The notes: a model not told the origin generated them from the sequence alone. 64,000 bases of DNA from Anthopleura xanthogrammica (GCA_964019055.1 OZ025211.1:10948400-11012399); one strand, 5' to 3'. Shown: positions 11,712 to 21,420, counted from the stretch's first letter. Made by a program: numbers and translations.

Positions 11712-12626
11712 ATGATCATGGCAGAAGTAACAGACTTCGCTTTGATTGATAGCTATTTACCTGCTTTCAAAGCTTATCACAAGGTCGCGGACGAGCAGAA
11801 ATATAGCCTTGCGTGTCTACAGCAACACATTCCAACTGCATTAGAAAAGCTACAACTTGGTAAAGAGAAACCAAGATTTAAGATACTCAGCATTGGGGCT
11901 GGAGATGGCTTTATGGACCAGGAAATACTGAAGATTGTGCAAGAAGGACACTTGAATACCAAAGAAGAAGTTGAGATCCTGAACACAGCAGTTGAACCGA
12001 ATACCGAGTTTCTTGGTCAGTACAAAGAATCCATCGAAAGGCGATCTGGTAAAGGCTCCTCAAAGGAAAGGTCAGTTAAGTTTGATCTCAAACAAATGGC
12101 ATTCCAAGAATACGCAGAAAGTAAACACGATCATAACCAGTACGACATGGTCCATGCCATACATAGTCTTTACTATGTGGAAATGGAGTCTGCATTGAAG
12201 CATTGCTATGACAACGAACTGGGAGAAAAAGGATTGATTGCATGCCTGCTTGGAAACGACTCCGATTTACCAATAGTAACCAGTAAAATCTTAGAGAAAC
12301 TTCGTTCTAAATGCCACAGAAAAAACTGGATTGGGAATAACCCTGCAGCAAATCTTATACAGTTGGTCGAAAAGAATTCCATGAAATATGATCAGGTAAC
12401 TGTTCCTTTCTCGGTTGATGTCACGAGTGTCTTTGATGAACGTTCTGAAGAAGGACGTCATCTGCTTGACTTTTTTACTCACGAAATAAATTATCGGGAA
12501 ACAGCAGACCCAAATGAGCTCAAGGAGGTTTTGAAGATGTTAGAAGACATCTCTAGTAAAGATGATAATGGAAGGTTGATTGTGAATCGTACTCAAGAAC
12601 TGGTATTGATTTATAAAGGTCCATGA
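11712..12626 (+). CDS. Histamine-N-methyltransferase-like methyltransferase, type I, intact copy
   Basis: Intronless 304-aa class I SAM-dependent methyltransferase of the HNMT family (human HNMT is 292 aa); expected to be cytosolic. Visible family features: SAM-binding motif I KILSIGAGDG (57-66), the acidic post-motif AVEP (E95), YDMVHAIHSLYYV around 144-156 and the C-terminal LLDFF...ELKEVLKML block. From memory of the human enzyme, Glu28 is kept (E28), but the Gln143 position is His (H151) and the Asn283 position is Arg (R293), so histamine need not be the substrate. It is the only copy in the array without a break. Start: the first ATG, with a second ATG two codons on. Its 5' and 3' flanks recur at the other type I copies. 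Confidence 0.85.
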   Translation: MIMAEVTDFALIDSYLPAFKAYHKVADEQKYSLACLQQHIPTALEKLQLGKEKPRFKILSIGAGDGFMDQEILKIVQEGHLNTKEEVEILNTAVEPNTEFLGQYKESIERRSGKGSSKERSVKFDLKQMAFQEYAESKHDHNQYDMVHAIHSLYYVEMESALKHCYDNELGEKGLIACLLGNDSDLPIVTSKILEKLRSKCHRKNWIGNNPAANLIQLVEKNSMKYDQVTVPFSVDVTSVFDERSEEGRHLLDFFTHEINYRETADPNELKEVLKMLEDISSKDDNGRLIVNRTQELVLIYKGP

Positions 12627-13096
12627 GTTGAAGGATTATAAAATTATTATAAAAAAATGAATGAACAAACGTACATTTGTTATGCATTGTTTCTCATTTA
12701 TGTAATTATAAATAGTACTAGATATATGTATTTGTTCATGAACACGTTATAAAAACTTGGAGGTTCAGTTTTATTTAGTTTAGAGTGACATTAGTAACCA
12801 TAGCCTCGGGTGCAGGCACATCTGTCACGCTATTGTATGCCTCGTACTATACAGTTCCCTGTGTCATCTTGAAAGGTATCCGTGCTTTAAATTTGCATCG
12901 AATCGAGACATGAGATGACCTTTTCGTGACCTTTTTTAACAATTAGACAATTCTTCACGTGAATTTTGTTCGAAAATTTTGTTTGATTTAATATTCTCTT
13001 TGGATTTGATGCAGCAATATCGATCAAAATATGCAACAGCTCATTGAACACAACGTGTACGTGTACTCATTAGATACTCATGTAACCACACGTAAT
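12627..13096. repeat. Duplicated 3' spacer between type I and type II copies
   Basis: The sequence after the stop (AACAAACGTACATTTGTTA..., then GTGACATTAGTAACCATAGCC, then an arm of the AATAGTCCCC-type foldback, then CAACGTGTACGTGTACTC) recurs at 25645-26115 and in part at 33057-33185. This shows that the type I-type II unit was duplicated. Confidence 0.75.
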
Positions 13097-13343
13097 GAGG
13101 GTTTATCAGGTCTTGCGTGACATTTTAAATTTTAATCCAAGCTGTTGCCTTCCAACATTTTTTCCATACATTTCTCTGTAAAAGCAGCCAACTTCGGTCG
13201 CCCATATCTTCGGCGCTACTCAATAAAACCACTTCAAAAATTCCAATTTTACTAATTTTACTATGCTATTTTCAAATATCATATTTTCTTTTTTGTTGGA
13301 TTAAAATTTAAAATGTCACGCAAGACCTGATAAACCCTCATTC
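13097..13343. repeat. MITE with perfect 43-bp inverted ends
   Basis: The left end GAGGGTTTATCAGGTCTTGC... through TTTTAATCCA is exactly inverted at the right end, about 247 bp in all. The related spacer at about 33172-33190 lacks the element (an empty site by position), while the copy at 26113 keeps only a left end fused to inverted internal sequence. Confidence 0.85.
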
Positions 13344-13441
13344 AGGCAATTAGCTCAACGCAGTCTTCAATTTTCTCCAAATCAGTAGGTGTTATAATAC
13401 TAAGCGCATAGGAGTCAGCGCATAGAAGTTTAAGAAGCCAA

Positions 13442-13448
13442 TATAAAT
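13442..13448 (+). promoter_or_regulatory. Putative TATA box of type II methyltransferase copy
   Basis: TATAAAT lies 35 bases before the ATG-proximal leader (ATG at 13483). The same arrangement is conserved before the second type II copy. Confidence 0.5.
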
Positions 13449-14340
13449 TGGTAGCCTCAATTCTACCAACCTACAGATAGACATGGCAGAAGAAGCAGCC
13501 TTCTCTTTGATGAATAGCAGCTATACACTTGGTTTCAAAGCATATTATAATTTGACAGACGCTCGAAAAAATCAGCTCGCGTGTCTACAACAACACGTAC
13601 CAATTGCGTTAGAAAAGCTCCAACTTGGTGAAAACAAACGGTCAAGATTTAACATCCTTAGTATCGGGCCTGGAGATGGCTTTATGGACCAGGAAATGCT
13701 AAAGATTGTACAAGAAGGATATTTGAATGCCAAAGGAGTTGAGATCCTGAATACAGCAGTTGAACCGAATATTGACTTCCTTTGTCAATACAAAAAATCC
13801 ATCGAAAGACAATCGAAAGGCGAACGGTCAGTCGAGTTTGATTTGAAGCCAATAACATTCGAGAAATATGCAGAGAGTAAGCACGATTATAACCAGTACG
13901 ACATGGTCCATGCCATACACAGTCTTTACTATGTGGATAGCATCGAGTCTACATTGAAGCATTGCTATTACAACGAACTGGGTGAAAAAGGATTGATTAC
14001 ATGCGTGCTTGGAAACGACTCCGATTTAGTAGGGGTAACAAGTTTGATCTTAGAGAAATGTCGCCCTGAATGCCAAAGAAAGACTTGGACTAACCCAGCA
14101 GCAAATCTCATACACTTGGTCGAAAAGAATTCTATGAGGTATGAAAACGTAATTTTTCCTTTCTCGATTGACGTGACAAGCGTTTTCGATGAGAGTTCTG
14201 AGGAAGGACAACATCTGCTTGACTTTTTGACTCATGAAGATAATTATCGGCAAACAGCCAACCAAAATGAGGTCAAGGAGGTTTTGAAGATGTTAGAAGA
14301 CATCTCTAGTGAAGACGATAATGGAAGGTTGATTGTGAAT

Positions 14341-14545
14341 TATACTTCACAAACTCCGGTCGAAATATATTTATGGTATAGCTTGATATTACTCAGTGCA
14401 AACCACACTTTAACGCCTAAAGTTAAAAAACATTATGAAAAATGAATAGGCGGGAAACCAGCCCGCCAATACCCCTGGGAATGTATCCCATAATACCTCC
14501 CCTATATAAGCCCTGTGCCGCACTGTCTCGACGGCTTTATTTTCA
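14341..14545 (+). repeat. Left inverted terminal repeat of the DIRS element
   Basis: Bases 14363-14545 are inverted at 18993-19176 (shared core from AAATATATTTATGGTATAG to GACGGCTTTATTTTCA). The outermost 22 bases (TATACTTCAC...) differ from the right terminus, as in DIRS1. TATATAAG within the repeat (about 14512) may be the promoter for the element. Confidence 0.85.
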
Positions 14546-14691
14546 GTGCTCTTGCAAAGAAGCCACACGGTAAGTACAAATATAATCTTGTGATTACTAA
14601 CCCCTTTTTTTTTACATAACAATCGTAGCCCTTGTTAGTATATATTTTTTATTTTCACCTAGCTTACAGGTTTATTGGTTTAATACCTACA

Positions 14692-15861
14692 ATGGGGCGT
14701 TCCAGTTCTAAGAAGCGAAAATCTCGCTCACGATCTCCTTCGCGGTCGCCCAGCAAGCGACATAGATCGGGTTCAAAATCCCCCGAAACAAGAAAAGAAC
14801 CCTCGCATGAAAAGAACTCTAGTAACCGAGACAAAGAAAAAACAGCTACAAACCCACTGAGCCAAATTCTGGCTAAACTAGAGACTATGGAAGGTAGAAT
14901 AAAATCTCTAGAGAGCTCTCGCGAAGAGGTCAACAATGTTTACATTTCAGACGCTATGTCAGTTTACGCGGGAGAGGAAGATGATTTCCCCGAAGAGGGT
15001 TCAGAGAGCAATTCGCTTACTCCATCAGGCAATTGGCCTACAGAAACGGGCAGTTCGCCCACTAACACGGACAATTCGTCCAAAAACACGGGCAATTCGC
15101 CCAAGATACTAGACACAGACCGAAAGGAAGTGTCCACTGATTCCGATGAGAATAATTTCTTTGACCCGGAATCAACCGAATCCAGTTGGAAACCTTCGAA
15201 AGAACTGACCGCGTTCATTCAGAAAAACTTTAATAAAAAGTTAACAGCCCCTCAATTCCAAGAGATTTACGATTCATTCTCACCACCCGAGGTGCAAGAA
15301 TGTTATACACCAAAGCTCGATAGGGATCTACTGAAACAAATTCCAAAGACATTGGCGCGTAAAGCAACTGAGCTCAATGATAAGGACCTAGCATTAGCAC
15401 AACGCTCACTGCTAGCAACCACTGGCCCGTTATGTGGCCTTCATGATATGCTAGAAAACAAAGGCAAGATAGATTCAGCTGAAATTCTCGGCATCGTACA
15501 GAAGACTTTATGCCTTGTCGGCTCAGCATCACACATGTTGACAGTCACTCGTCGGGCTAAGATCCTTCGGGCGATAAACCCAGCCAAAGCAGGTTTAGCT
15601 GATAAACCGTTCCCAAACGCGGGTAAAAATTTGTTTGGCCCTGATTTGGCATCCATTGCCTCTAAGGAAGTAGATGTATCAAAGAGCCTGGCTAAAGATT
15701 TCAAAAGACCCGGTCCTCCAGCCAGATTCAATAGAAATCAAACAAACAATGAATATTCAAACACTAGATATGGCAATCGCTACAACAATAACAGGCCAAA
15801 TTTTTTGTCAACAAAGTACCAATCAAACCGTGGCCGGGGCCGGGGCTATTTTCGCCCCTAA
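14692..15861 (+). CDS. DIRS Gag-like protein
   Basis: 389-aa open frame starting at ATGGGG after the left repeat. The N-terminus is a basic Ser-Arg repeat region (RSRSPSRSPSKRHRSGSKSP), followed by a short predicted coiled coil (around LAKLETMEGRIKSLE), an acidic Ser/Asn-rich stretch with three short repeats (TGNSP/TGSSP), a helical core and a basic Gly/Arg-Asn tail ending GRGRGYFRP. Position and composition fit the nucleic-acid-binding structural protein of DIRS elements. It ends just where the reverse transcriptase frame takes over in the -1 frame, so RT may be made by frameshift or re-initiation. Confidence 0.8.
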   Translation: MGRSSSKKRKSRSRSPSRSPSKRHRSGSKSPETRKEPSHEKNSSNRDKEKTATNPLSQILAKLETMEGRIKSLESSREEVNNVYISDAMSVYAGEEDDFPEEGSESNSLTPSGNWPTETGSSPTNTDNSSKNTGNSPKILDTDRKEVSTDSDENNFFDPESTESSWKPSKELTAFIQKNFNKKLTAPQFQEIYDSFSPPEVQECYTPKLDRDLLKQIPKTLARKATELNDKDLALAQRSLLATTGPLCGLHDMLENKGKIDSAEILGIVQKTLCLVGSASHMLTVTRRAKILRAINPAKAGLADKPFPNAGKNLFGPDLASIASKEVDVSKSLAKDFKRPGPPARFNRNQTNNEYSNTRYGNRYNNNRPNFLSTKYQSNRGRGRGYFRP

Positions 15862-15932
15862 AGGACACCTTTTCTCAGGCTGCCAGGCTAAAGTATTTTA
15901 TACACGTTTGGGAGAATTTAACAAAGGACCAG

Positions 15933-17879
15933 TTGGTTTTAAACATCGTAAAGGGCCTAGAAATCCCGTTCCTAGAGCGCCCAACTCAAACGAAACCGAT
16001 GTTCACTCAACCGGAACCTCAAAACAAGTTGTTATTTGTTCAAGAAATTCAGGATCTCCTAAGGAAAGGAGCAATCCGAAACGTTGCGTTCTCTTCTCAG
16101 AGCTTTTACAGCCGAATGTTCCTAGTTCCGAAGAAAGGGGGCTCATATCGGCCCGTAGTAGACTTAAGTCATTTAAACGCGTATATCTACAACGAACACT
16201 TCCAAATGGAAGGCCTACATCTGTTAAAATCAGTTCTACGAAAAGGGGACTTTATGACAAAAATAGATCTCAAGGATGCGTACTTAACTGTCCCAATCCA
16301 TCCAAATTATCAGAAGTTCCTCAGTTTTATCATGGAAAATCAAGCCTTCCAGTTTTGTTCCCTACCGTTCGGGCTAAATATAGCTCCAAGAATTTTCACA
16401 AAACTAATGAAACCAGTTATAGCATTCCTAAGATGCCAAGGCACGCGAATGATCGTGTATCTAGACGATATACTGTTAGCGGCCCAAACCAGGGAGGAAT
16501 CCAAGTATCGAACATCCCAAACAATAAATCTGTTGGAGTCTCTAGGCTTCATAGTAAATTACGAAAAGTCTCAGCTGATACCAGGCCAACGTCTGGAATT
16601 CCTGGGGTTTATCATAGATTCAGAAAACATGACCATAAGTCTGCCCCGAAACAAACAAAAGAAAATCCGAGATTTATGCAAAAAAGCGGGACAGAACACC
16701 GAAATAACAGTTCGCAGCATCGCCCAAATTTTAGGGGTACTAGAAGCCACTCGCCCAGCCTTACGAGCAGCTCCGCTTCATTTTCGTCAGCTCCAACAAC
16801 TACAAGTATCGGCACTTCGCCAGTTGAAGTCGTACACCAATTTAATAACGCTGACAGAAAATGCAAAACGAGATCTAGACTGGTGGGTACAAAATATATA
16901 CACAGTCCCAGAGGGACCCATCAACCCACCAGAGCCAACAACAACAATTTACACAGATGCCTCCAAGGCAGGTTGGGGAGCCACAAACAACAAATGGTCA
17001 ACGGGCGGTTCGTGGTCCGCAGAAGAAGCCAAATTGCACATAAACGTACTAGAATTGCGAGCAGGAATCCTAGGTCTCAAAACATTCTTAAAAGATCAAC
17101 ATTCAATTGTGGTTCGTCTGTACCTAGACAACACTACTGCAGTTGCGTACATAAACCACTTAGGAGGAACTCGCTCCCAAGCTCTATTGAAGGAGGCTCT
17201 AAAACTATGGGAGTGGTGCTCACGGCACGAAATCTTCCCCATGGCTCAGCATTTACCAGGAAAAGAAAACATCCTGGCGGACTCAGAGTCAAGGAGGTCC
17301 GAAGACACCAGCGACTGGCAATTAAACCCTTTGATAGTCCGCCCTTTCCTGAAAGACAGACAGGTAGATCTCTTCGCCTCACGGCTAACAACACAACTGC
17401 CAGTATATGCGAGTTGGAGGCCAGACCCCATGGCAAAATACACAGACGCCTTTACAATGAACTGGGGAGAAATAAAAGGATATGCATTTCCCCCATTCAA
17501 TCTCGTATCTCGAGTGCTGCAGAAAGTACTGCAGGATCAGGCAGAGATAGTTCTAGTAACACCGGTTTGGAAAACACAACCTTGGTGGCCCATTCTCCTA
17601 GAAATGTCGATTCAGCAGCCAGTCCTTCTAGGGAACGACAAAACACTATTGATCAACCCGAGAGACCCATCGAGGTCACACCCACTGTTCCCCAGGCTTC
17701 ATCTAGCCGTCTGGTTAATATCAAGCAACGTTACGAAGCAGAGGGACTTTCAGAAGACGTTGCCAATCTTCTTGCAGCATCCACTACGTCAAGCACCCAA
17801 AAATGCTATCAATCAGCATGGAACACTTGGAGAAGCTGGTGCATTCAGAGACAGATTGATCCACTTTGTGCACCCCTAA
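15933..17879 (+). CDS. DIRS reverse transcriptase / RNase H polyprotein
   Basis: About 650 residues of continuous frame. Reverse transcriptase motifs appear in order: MFLVPKKGGSYRPVVDL, KIDLKDAYL, LPFGLNIAPR, the catalytic YLDD (in VYLDDILL), and LEFLGF. RNase H follows with YTDAS, ELRA and YLDNTTA as the acidic residues, then HLPGKENILAD. The C-terminal segment has the DIRS-typical VDLFAS...FPPFNLVSRVLQKV...WWPILL block. No ATG precedes motif 1; the frame stays open upstream into the gag end (back to about 15846), so the true N-terminus is probably there. Overlaps the recombinase gene by about 200 bp. Confidence 0.93.
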   Translation: MVLNIVKGLEIPFLERPTQTKPMFTQPEPQNKLLFVQEIQDLLRKGAIRNVAFSSQSFYSRMFLVPKKGGSYRPVVDLSHLNAYIYNEHFQMEGLHLLKSVLRKGDFMTKIDLKDAYLTVPIHPNYQKFLSFIMENQAFQFCSLPFGLNIAPRIFTKLMKPVIAFLRCQGTRMIVYLDDILLAAQTREESKYRTSQTINLLESLGFIVNYEKSQLIPGQRLEFLGFIIDSENMTISLPRNKQKKIRDLCKKAGQNTEITVRSIAQILGVLEATRPALRAAPLHFRQLQQLQVSALRQLKSYTNLITLTENAKRDLDWWVQNIYTVPEGPINPPEPTTTIYTDASKAGWGATNNKWSTGGSWSAEEAKLHINVLELRAGILGLKTFLKDQHSIVVRLYLDNTTAVAYINHLGGTRSQALLKEALKLWEWCSRHEIFPMAQHLPGKENILADSESRRSEDTSDWQLNPLIVRPFLKDRQVDLFASRLTTQLPVYASWRPDPMAKYTDAFTMNWGEIKGYAFPPFNLVSRVLQKVLQDQAEIVLVTPVWKTQPWWPILLEMSIQQPVLLGNDKTLLINPRDPSRSHPLFPRLHLAVWLISSNVTKQRDFQKTLPIFLQHPLRQAPKNAINQHGTLGEAGAFRDRLIHFVHP

Positions 17880-18703
17880 AGAGCATCCTCTCTTTCCTAA
17901 CAGTTCAATTCCATACAGGAAAGCAATATCGTACAATCAATGTACTACGCTCAGCTATCTCATCAGTACACCCACGTATAGATGGTCACCCAGTGGGTCA
18001 ACACCCCTATGTGTGTCAATTAGTTAGAGGTATTGCGGTCAAACGCCCACCTCAACCACGCTACTCTGCGACCTGGGATGTAAGTAAAGTTACATCACTA
18101 CTTTATTCGTTGGGTTCTAACGCAAAGCTGAACCTGAAGACATTGACTCTCAAGCTTACCATGCTTTTGGCTCTAGTAGCACCGGAAAGGGTGTCCACGC
18201 TAGCACGACTAGATTTACGTTTCGTACATTTGCGTCCAGAGGGATTTACTTTCACCTTGACAACCCCAAGGAAAAGAGGAAAACCAACTGTTGCCGGGAA
18301 AGTTAATATCGCTAAGTACACAGGCAACAAACGCCTTTGTCCTCTAGAGTGTTTGACCACATACCTTAAGGCAACACGAGAAATCCGTCAGGCATCGTCC
18401 GCCCCCCAACTGCCAGACCTTCTCCTCCGCTCCTTTAAAAAGCCCCATAAGTCAGTGGGCCCAGCCACGATATCACGTTGGCTACGTGAAGTCATCAAGA
18501 TGAGCGGTATTGACAGCTCGATCTTTAAAGGACACTCAACTCGAGGTGCCTCCACGTCTTCGGCTGCTTCAGGTGGAATAAATACAGCATCAATAATGGA
18601 AATGGCAGATTGGTCTACACCATCCACATTCAGATCATTTTATTACAAACCAGTTATTAACACTGAATATGCTTCGGCAGTCTTATCAACCAGTGATAAT
18701 TAG
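17675..18703 (+). CDS. DIRS tyrosine recombinase
   Basis: About 340 residues of phage-integrase fold. An N-terminal SAM-like DNA-binding segment (QKCYQSAWNTWRSWC...) precedes the catalytic domain, which shows the first Arg (APERVSTLARLDL), the HxxR pair (GHSTRGAS), the Trp (ADWSTPSTF) and the Tyr nucleophile region (FRSFYYKP). It integrates the circular DNA form of the element. Its frame is also open far upstream of this start, but that part is antagonistic reading of the RT gene and not homologous to anything. The start is therefore approximate. Confidence 0.9.
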   Translation, partial: VTPTVPQASSSRLVNIKQRYEAEGLSEDVANLLAASTTSSTQKCYQSAWNTWRSWCIQRQIDPLCAPLKSILSFLTVQFHTGKQYRTINVLRSAISSVHPRIDGHPVGQHPYVCQLVRGIAVKRPPQPRYSATWDVSKVTSLLYSLGSNAKLNLKTLTLKLTMLLALVAPERVSTLARLDLRFVHLRPEGFTFTLTTPRKRGKPTVAGKVNIAKYTGNKRLCPLECLTTYLKATREIRQASSAPQLPDLLLRSFKKPHKSVGPATISRWLREVIKMSGIDSSIFKGHSTRGASTSSAASGGINTASIMEMADWSTPSTFRSFYYKPVINTEYASAVLSTSDN

Positions 18704-18732
18704 GAACAAGCAAAAACAATGCGTTGAACTCT

Positions 18733-18845
18733 ACCATAAATATATTTCGACCGGAGTTTGTGAAGTATAATAGAAATTATACAAGGGCCGCGAAGCGGCC
18801 CGCTCGTATAATTAGGATTATACGAGCAAACGTAGGGAGAAATAT
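18733..18845 (+). repeat. Internal complementary region of the DIRS element (circle-junction copy)
   Basis: Bases 18733-18769 are the reverse complement of the left terminus and 18770-18845 of the right terminus, joined head to head at GAAGTATA|ATAGAAAT. This region is what lets a linear RNA be completed into a full circle in the DIRS model. It includes a strong hairpin (GGGCCGC GAA GCGGCCC) and the ATTATACGAG inverted motif. Confidence 0.9.
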
Positions 18846-18992
18846 ACATATACTCCCACCCTACCCTCCCTACGTTTGTTCTCATTGTAAGGTGATATAT
18901 TGATATGTTGTTGTTTGCTAATAAACAAAAAGGCATAAACTACTCTGTTTCTGGAGCTGTTTTTTCCTTGACACCTGAACACGCAATTCGCC

Positions 18993-19246
18993 TTGAAAAT
19001 AAAGCCGTCGAGACAGTGCGGCACAGGGCTTATATAGGGGAGGTATTATGGGATACATTCCCAGGGGTATTGGCGGGCTGGTTTCCCGCCTATTCCTTTT
19101 TCATAATGTTTTTTAACTTTAGGCGTTAAAGTGTGGTTTGCACTGAGTAATATCAAGCTATACCATAAATATATTTCTCCCTACGTTTGCTCGTATAATC
19201 CTAATTATACGAGCGGGCCGCTTCGCGGCCCTTGTATAATTTCTAT
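18993..19246 (-). repeat. Right inverted terminal repeat of the DIRS element
   Basis: Inverse of the left repeat over 183 bases, followed by a longer unique terminus with the GGGCCGC hairpin and ending TTTCTAT directly against methyltransferase coding sequence. Confidence 0.85.
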
Positions 19247-19785
19247 TGTACTAACGAACTTATATTGATTTATAAAACTCCATGATGGGATTGGGATAAA
19301 ACTATCATAGAAATGATTGTATATTGGTTAAGCATCGCTTCTAATTTATGTCATTTATGCAATTATAGATACTATATTTGTTCGAGGTCAAGTTTTATAA
19401 GCTTTAAGAGTCTACAGTGACATTGATTAGCACTGTACGAGTGCAACACTATTTGGTTACGACTGGTATTCTTGTGGTTATGATCATGGTTTGCAATTTC
19501 AAAGGTGGAGGAAAGGGGGAGGTTAAAGTTTCTTTACAACATCTGACAATATTCTCAGTAAAGATTTTACGTGAAATGAAATGAAAGACAACAGATGCAA
19601 CTCAAGCAAAGAATATCATTATTCTCAAGCATACGAAACGTGGTCAAAATAAGTACATATTGAACGCAAGCATACATGATTATTGAGACAAAACCTTAGT
19701 TGTTCGCTGATTGGCTTGTTCACACATGACGAAAGTAACGAAATCACCGCGTTTTGACTACTAAATGAAAAATGCAGCTTTTGTT
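19247..19785. repeat. Duplicated type II 3' flank and type I 5' flank
   Basis: The region after the last methyltransferase codons (GGGATTGGGATAAAACTAT..., AGTGACATTGATTAGCACTG, GGTGGAGGAAAGGGGGAGG) is nearly identical to 34979-35470. It ends in the shared upstream block of type I copies. Confidence 0.8.
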
Positions 19786-20190
19786 GCCGGGGGGGGGGGG
19801 ACTCCCTTATTAAAGGGGGCGGGGGTCCTCGTCGAAAATTCCGGAAATGACCCCTAAGAGGGACTTGTATTTTGAGATGATGGGTGTGGCAGTGATGAAA
19901 TTTCACCCCTAAGAGGGACCAATCAATAACGTATCATTTTGGTTCAGTTTCTCGATTTTATTTGTATTTTGATATTAGCATCAAAAGCCGTCTGCTCGTA
20001 TGAGTTTATGACGACGTCTTTGAAAAGAAGCATTGTTGTTGGTCTTATACCCTAAGCGGGACCACAAAACTAAGCTGGTGGGCATTCTCGTCATTATCAC
20101 CCTAAGCGGGACCAAAACACTGATTTCAAACCCTAAAAGGGACGACGAGGACCCCTAACCCCTTCTATAAGGGAGTCCCCCCCCCCCTGG
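19786..20190. mobile_element. Poly-G-ended MITE with 9-bp target duplication
   Basis: A 405-bp element starting GCCGGGGGG..ACTCCCTTAT and ending ATAAGGGAGTCCCCCC..TGG. Flanked by GCTTTTGTT and GCTTTGGTT (9 bp, one mismatch). Inside are repeated CCCTAAGMGGGACC-type motifs in one orientation. It sits in the upstream region of the type I copy that follows; the equivalent spots at 11620 and 35478 are empty. Confidence 0.85.
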
Positions 20191-20733
20191 GCTTTGGTTA
20201 CTTAAGCGGTTCGTACATCTAAAATATATCATAAGCCATTCTAAGTACAAACTGACCGATTGCTTCAAGGTTTTAAAAACGTCTTTAAATGATCATGACA
20301 GGAGTAACATACTTCGTTTTGTTTGATAGCTATTTACCTGCTTTAAAAGCTTATTATAATGTCTCGGACGAGCAGAAATATAGCCTTGCGTGTCTACAAC
20401 AACACATTCCAACTGCATTAGAAAAGCTACAACTTGGTAAAGAGAAACCAAGATTTAAGATACTCAGCATTGGGGCTGGAGATGGCTTTATGGATCAGTA
20501 AATACTGAAGATTGTGCAAGAAGGACACTTGAATGCCAAAGAAGAAGTTGAGATCCTAAACACAGCAGTTGAACCGAATATTGAGTTTCTTGGTCAGTAC
20601 AAAGAATCCATCGAAAGGCGATCTGGCAAAGCCTCTTCAAAGGAAAGGTCAGTTAAGTTTGATCTCAAACAAATGGCATTCCAAGAATACGCAGAAAGTA
20701 AACACGATCATAACCAGTACGACATGGTCCATG

Positions 20734-20932
20734 AGTAGTATGTGGGGACTATGGATAGACGCCTCATTAAATTCAATAACCATGGAAACCAGAGCAAAGG
20801 GAAAGGAAGGGAGGAGAGGGGAGGGGAGAGAAGGGAAAGGGACAGACAGAACACCAGCACATGCGCGGGGCAAACCCAAAGAGGAAGTGACGTCACCACA
20901 TGCGCGCGCAGGTTTTTAAAATATGAATTGCC
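20734..20932 (+). repeat. Left terminal inverted repeat of the Polinton
   Basis: Nearly identical to the inverted right end. It contains a GGGAGGGGAGGGG purine tract and a GTGACGTCACCACATGCGC block; the latter recurs just inside the element at 21012-21042. Confidence 0.9.
20888..20895. promoter_or_regulatory. CRE-type octamer in Polinton terminus
   Basis: Palindromic TGACGTCA, the consensus cAMP-response element. A second copy is at 21014-21021 and a mirror copy lies in the right repeat at 25014-25021. Possible promoter element for the outward or inward transcription units; functional use is inference. Confidence 0.4.
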
Positions 20933-21420
20933 GCACCAAGAAAATTCGCGTACATGCAGGCAAAATATAAATAGATTATGGGAGACATGCAGACTGGCAC
21001 GCAAGTCAGAAAGTGACGTCACCACATGCGCGCGCAGGTTTTCGAAAGAATGAATAGCGGACTTTACATCACAAGATAACACCTCCCCCCCCCCCCCCCA
21101 TCGTGAGTCGGACAAACAAACCATATTGATGGAGAGGAATGTATGGAGATGTTGAGTGTTCGCTCAAAAAACTTGTTTTGGGCTGAAAATGATCGAAGTT
21201 TTTGATATAAGTCGGGAGCTGACCCAGAAAATCACATTTATGAGCGAACAACGGTTTATTCGTAAACGAGACTGAAAACATTATGTCACGTAAGGCAACC
21301 TATATTCCAATGAAACACACCTCTGTTTTTGTCCCTTTTGTCTTTCTTGTCCCTTTTGTCCCTCGAAGTTTCGATAAAAGTCCTGGTTTTTAATTTTAAA
21401 TTTCATTTTTTTCAACATCT

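Larger units (their letters stand above)
14341..19246 (+). mobile_element. Complete DIRS1-like tyrosine-recombinase retrotransposon
   Basis: A 4906-bp element with the full DIRS architecture: non-identical inverted terminal repeats, a Gag-like gene, overlapping RT/RNase H and tyrosine recombinase genes, and an internal complementary region that joins the two termini. Insertion produced no target-site duplication: the flanks GTGAAT and TGTACT are directly contiguous in the sibling methyltransferase copy near 34941. All three long frames are open, so the insertion looks young and may be competent. DIRS elements replicate through a circular DNA intermediate integrated by the recombinase. Confidence 0.93.
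13483..19285 (+). pseudogene. HNMT-like methyltransferase, type II copy, split near its 3' end by a DIRS element
   Basis: Residues 1-286 are encoded by 13483-14340 without a break: SAM motif NILSIGPGDGF, the AVEP motif and the VHAIHSLYYV block are intact. A DIRS-like element then interrupts the codons for the last beta strand; the missing C-terminus and stop lie beyond the element at 19247-19285. Reading on into the element adds 34 foreign codons before a stop at 14445, so a chimeric protein is possible. The type II sibling at 33290-34978 shows the uninterrupted end. Loss of the final strand probably destabilises the fold (inference). Confidence 0.85.

Noticed and set aside
15674..17670. About 650 codons of open frame preceding the recombinase domain in the same frame
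   Set aside because: It overlaps gag and RT in another frame, has odd composition and no domain; treated as a by-product of the RT gene with only the C-terminal third real.
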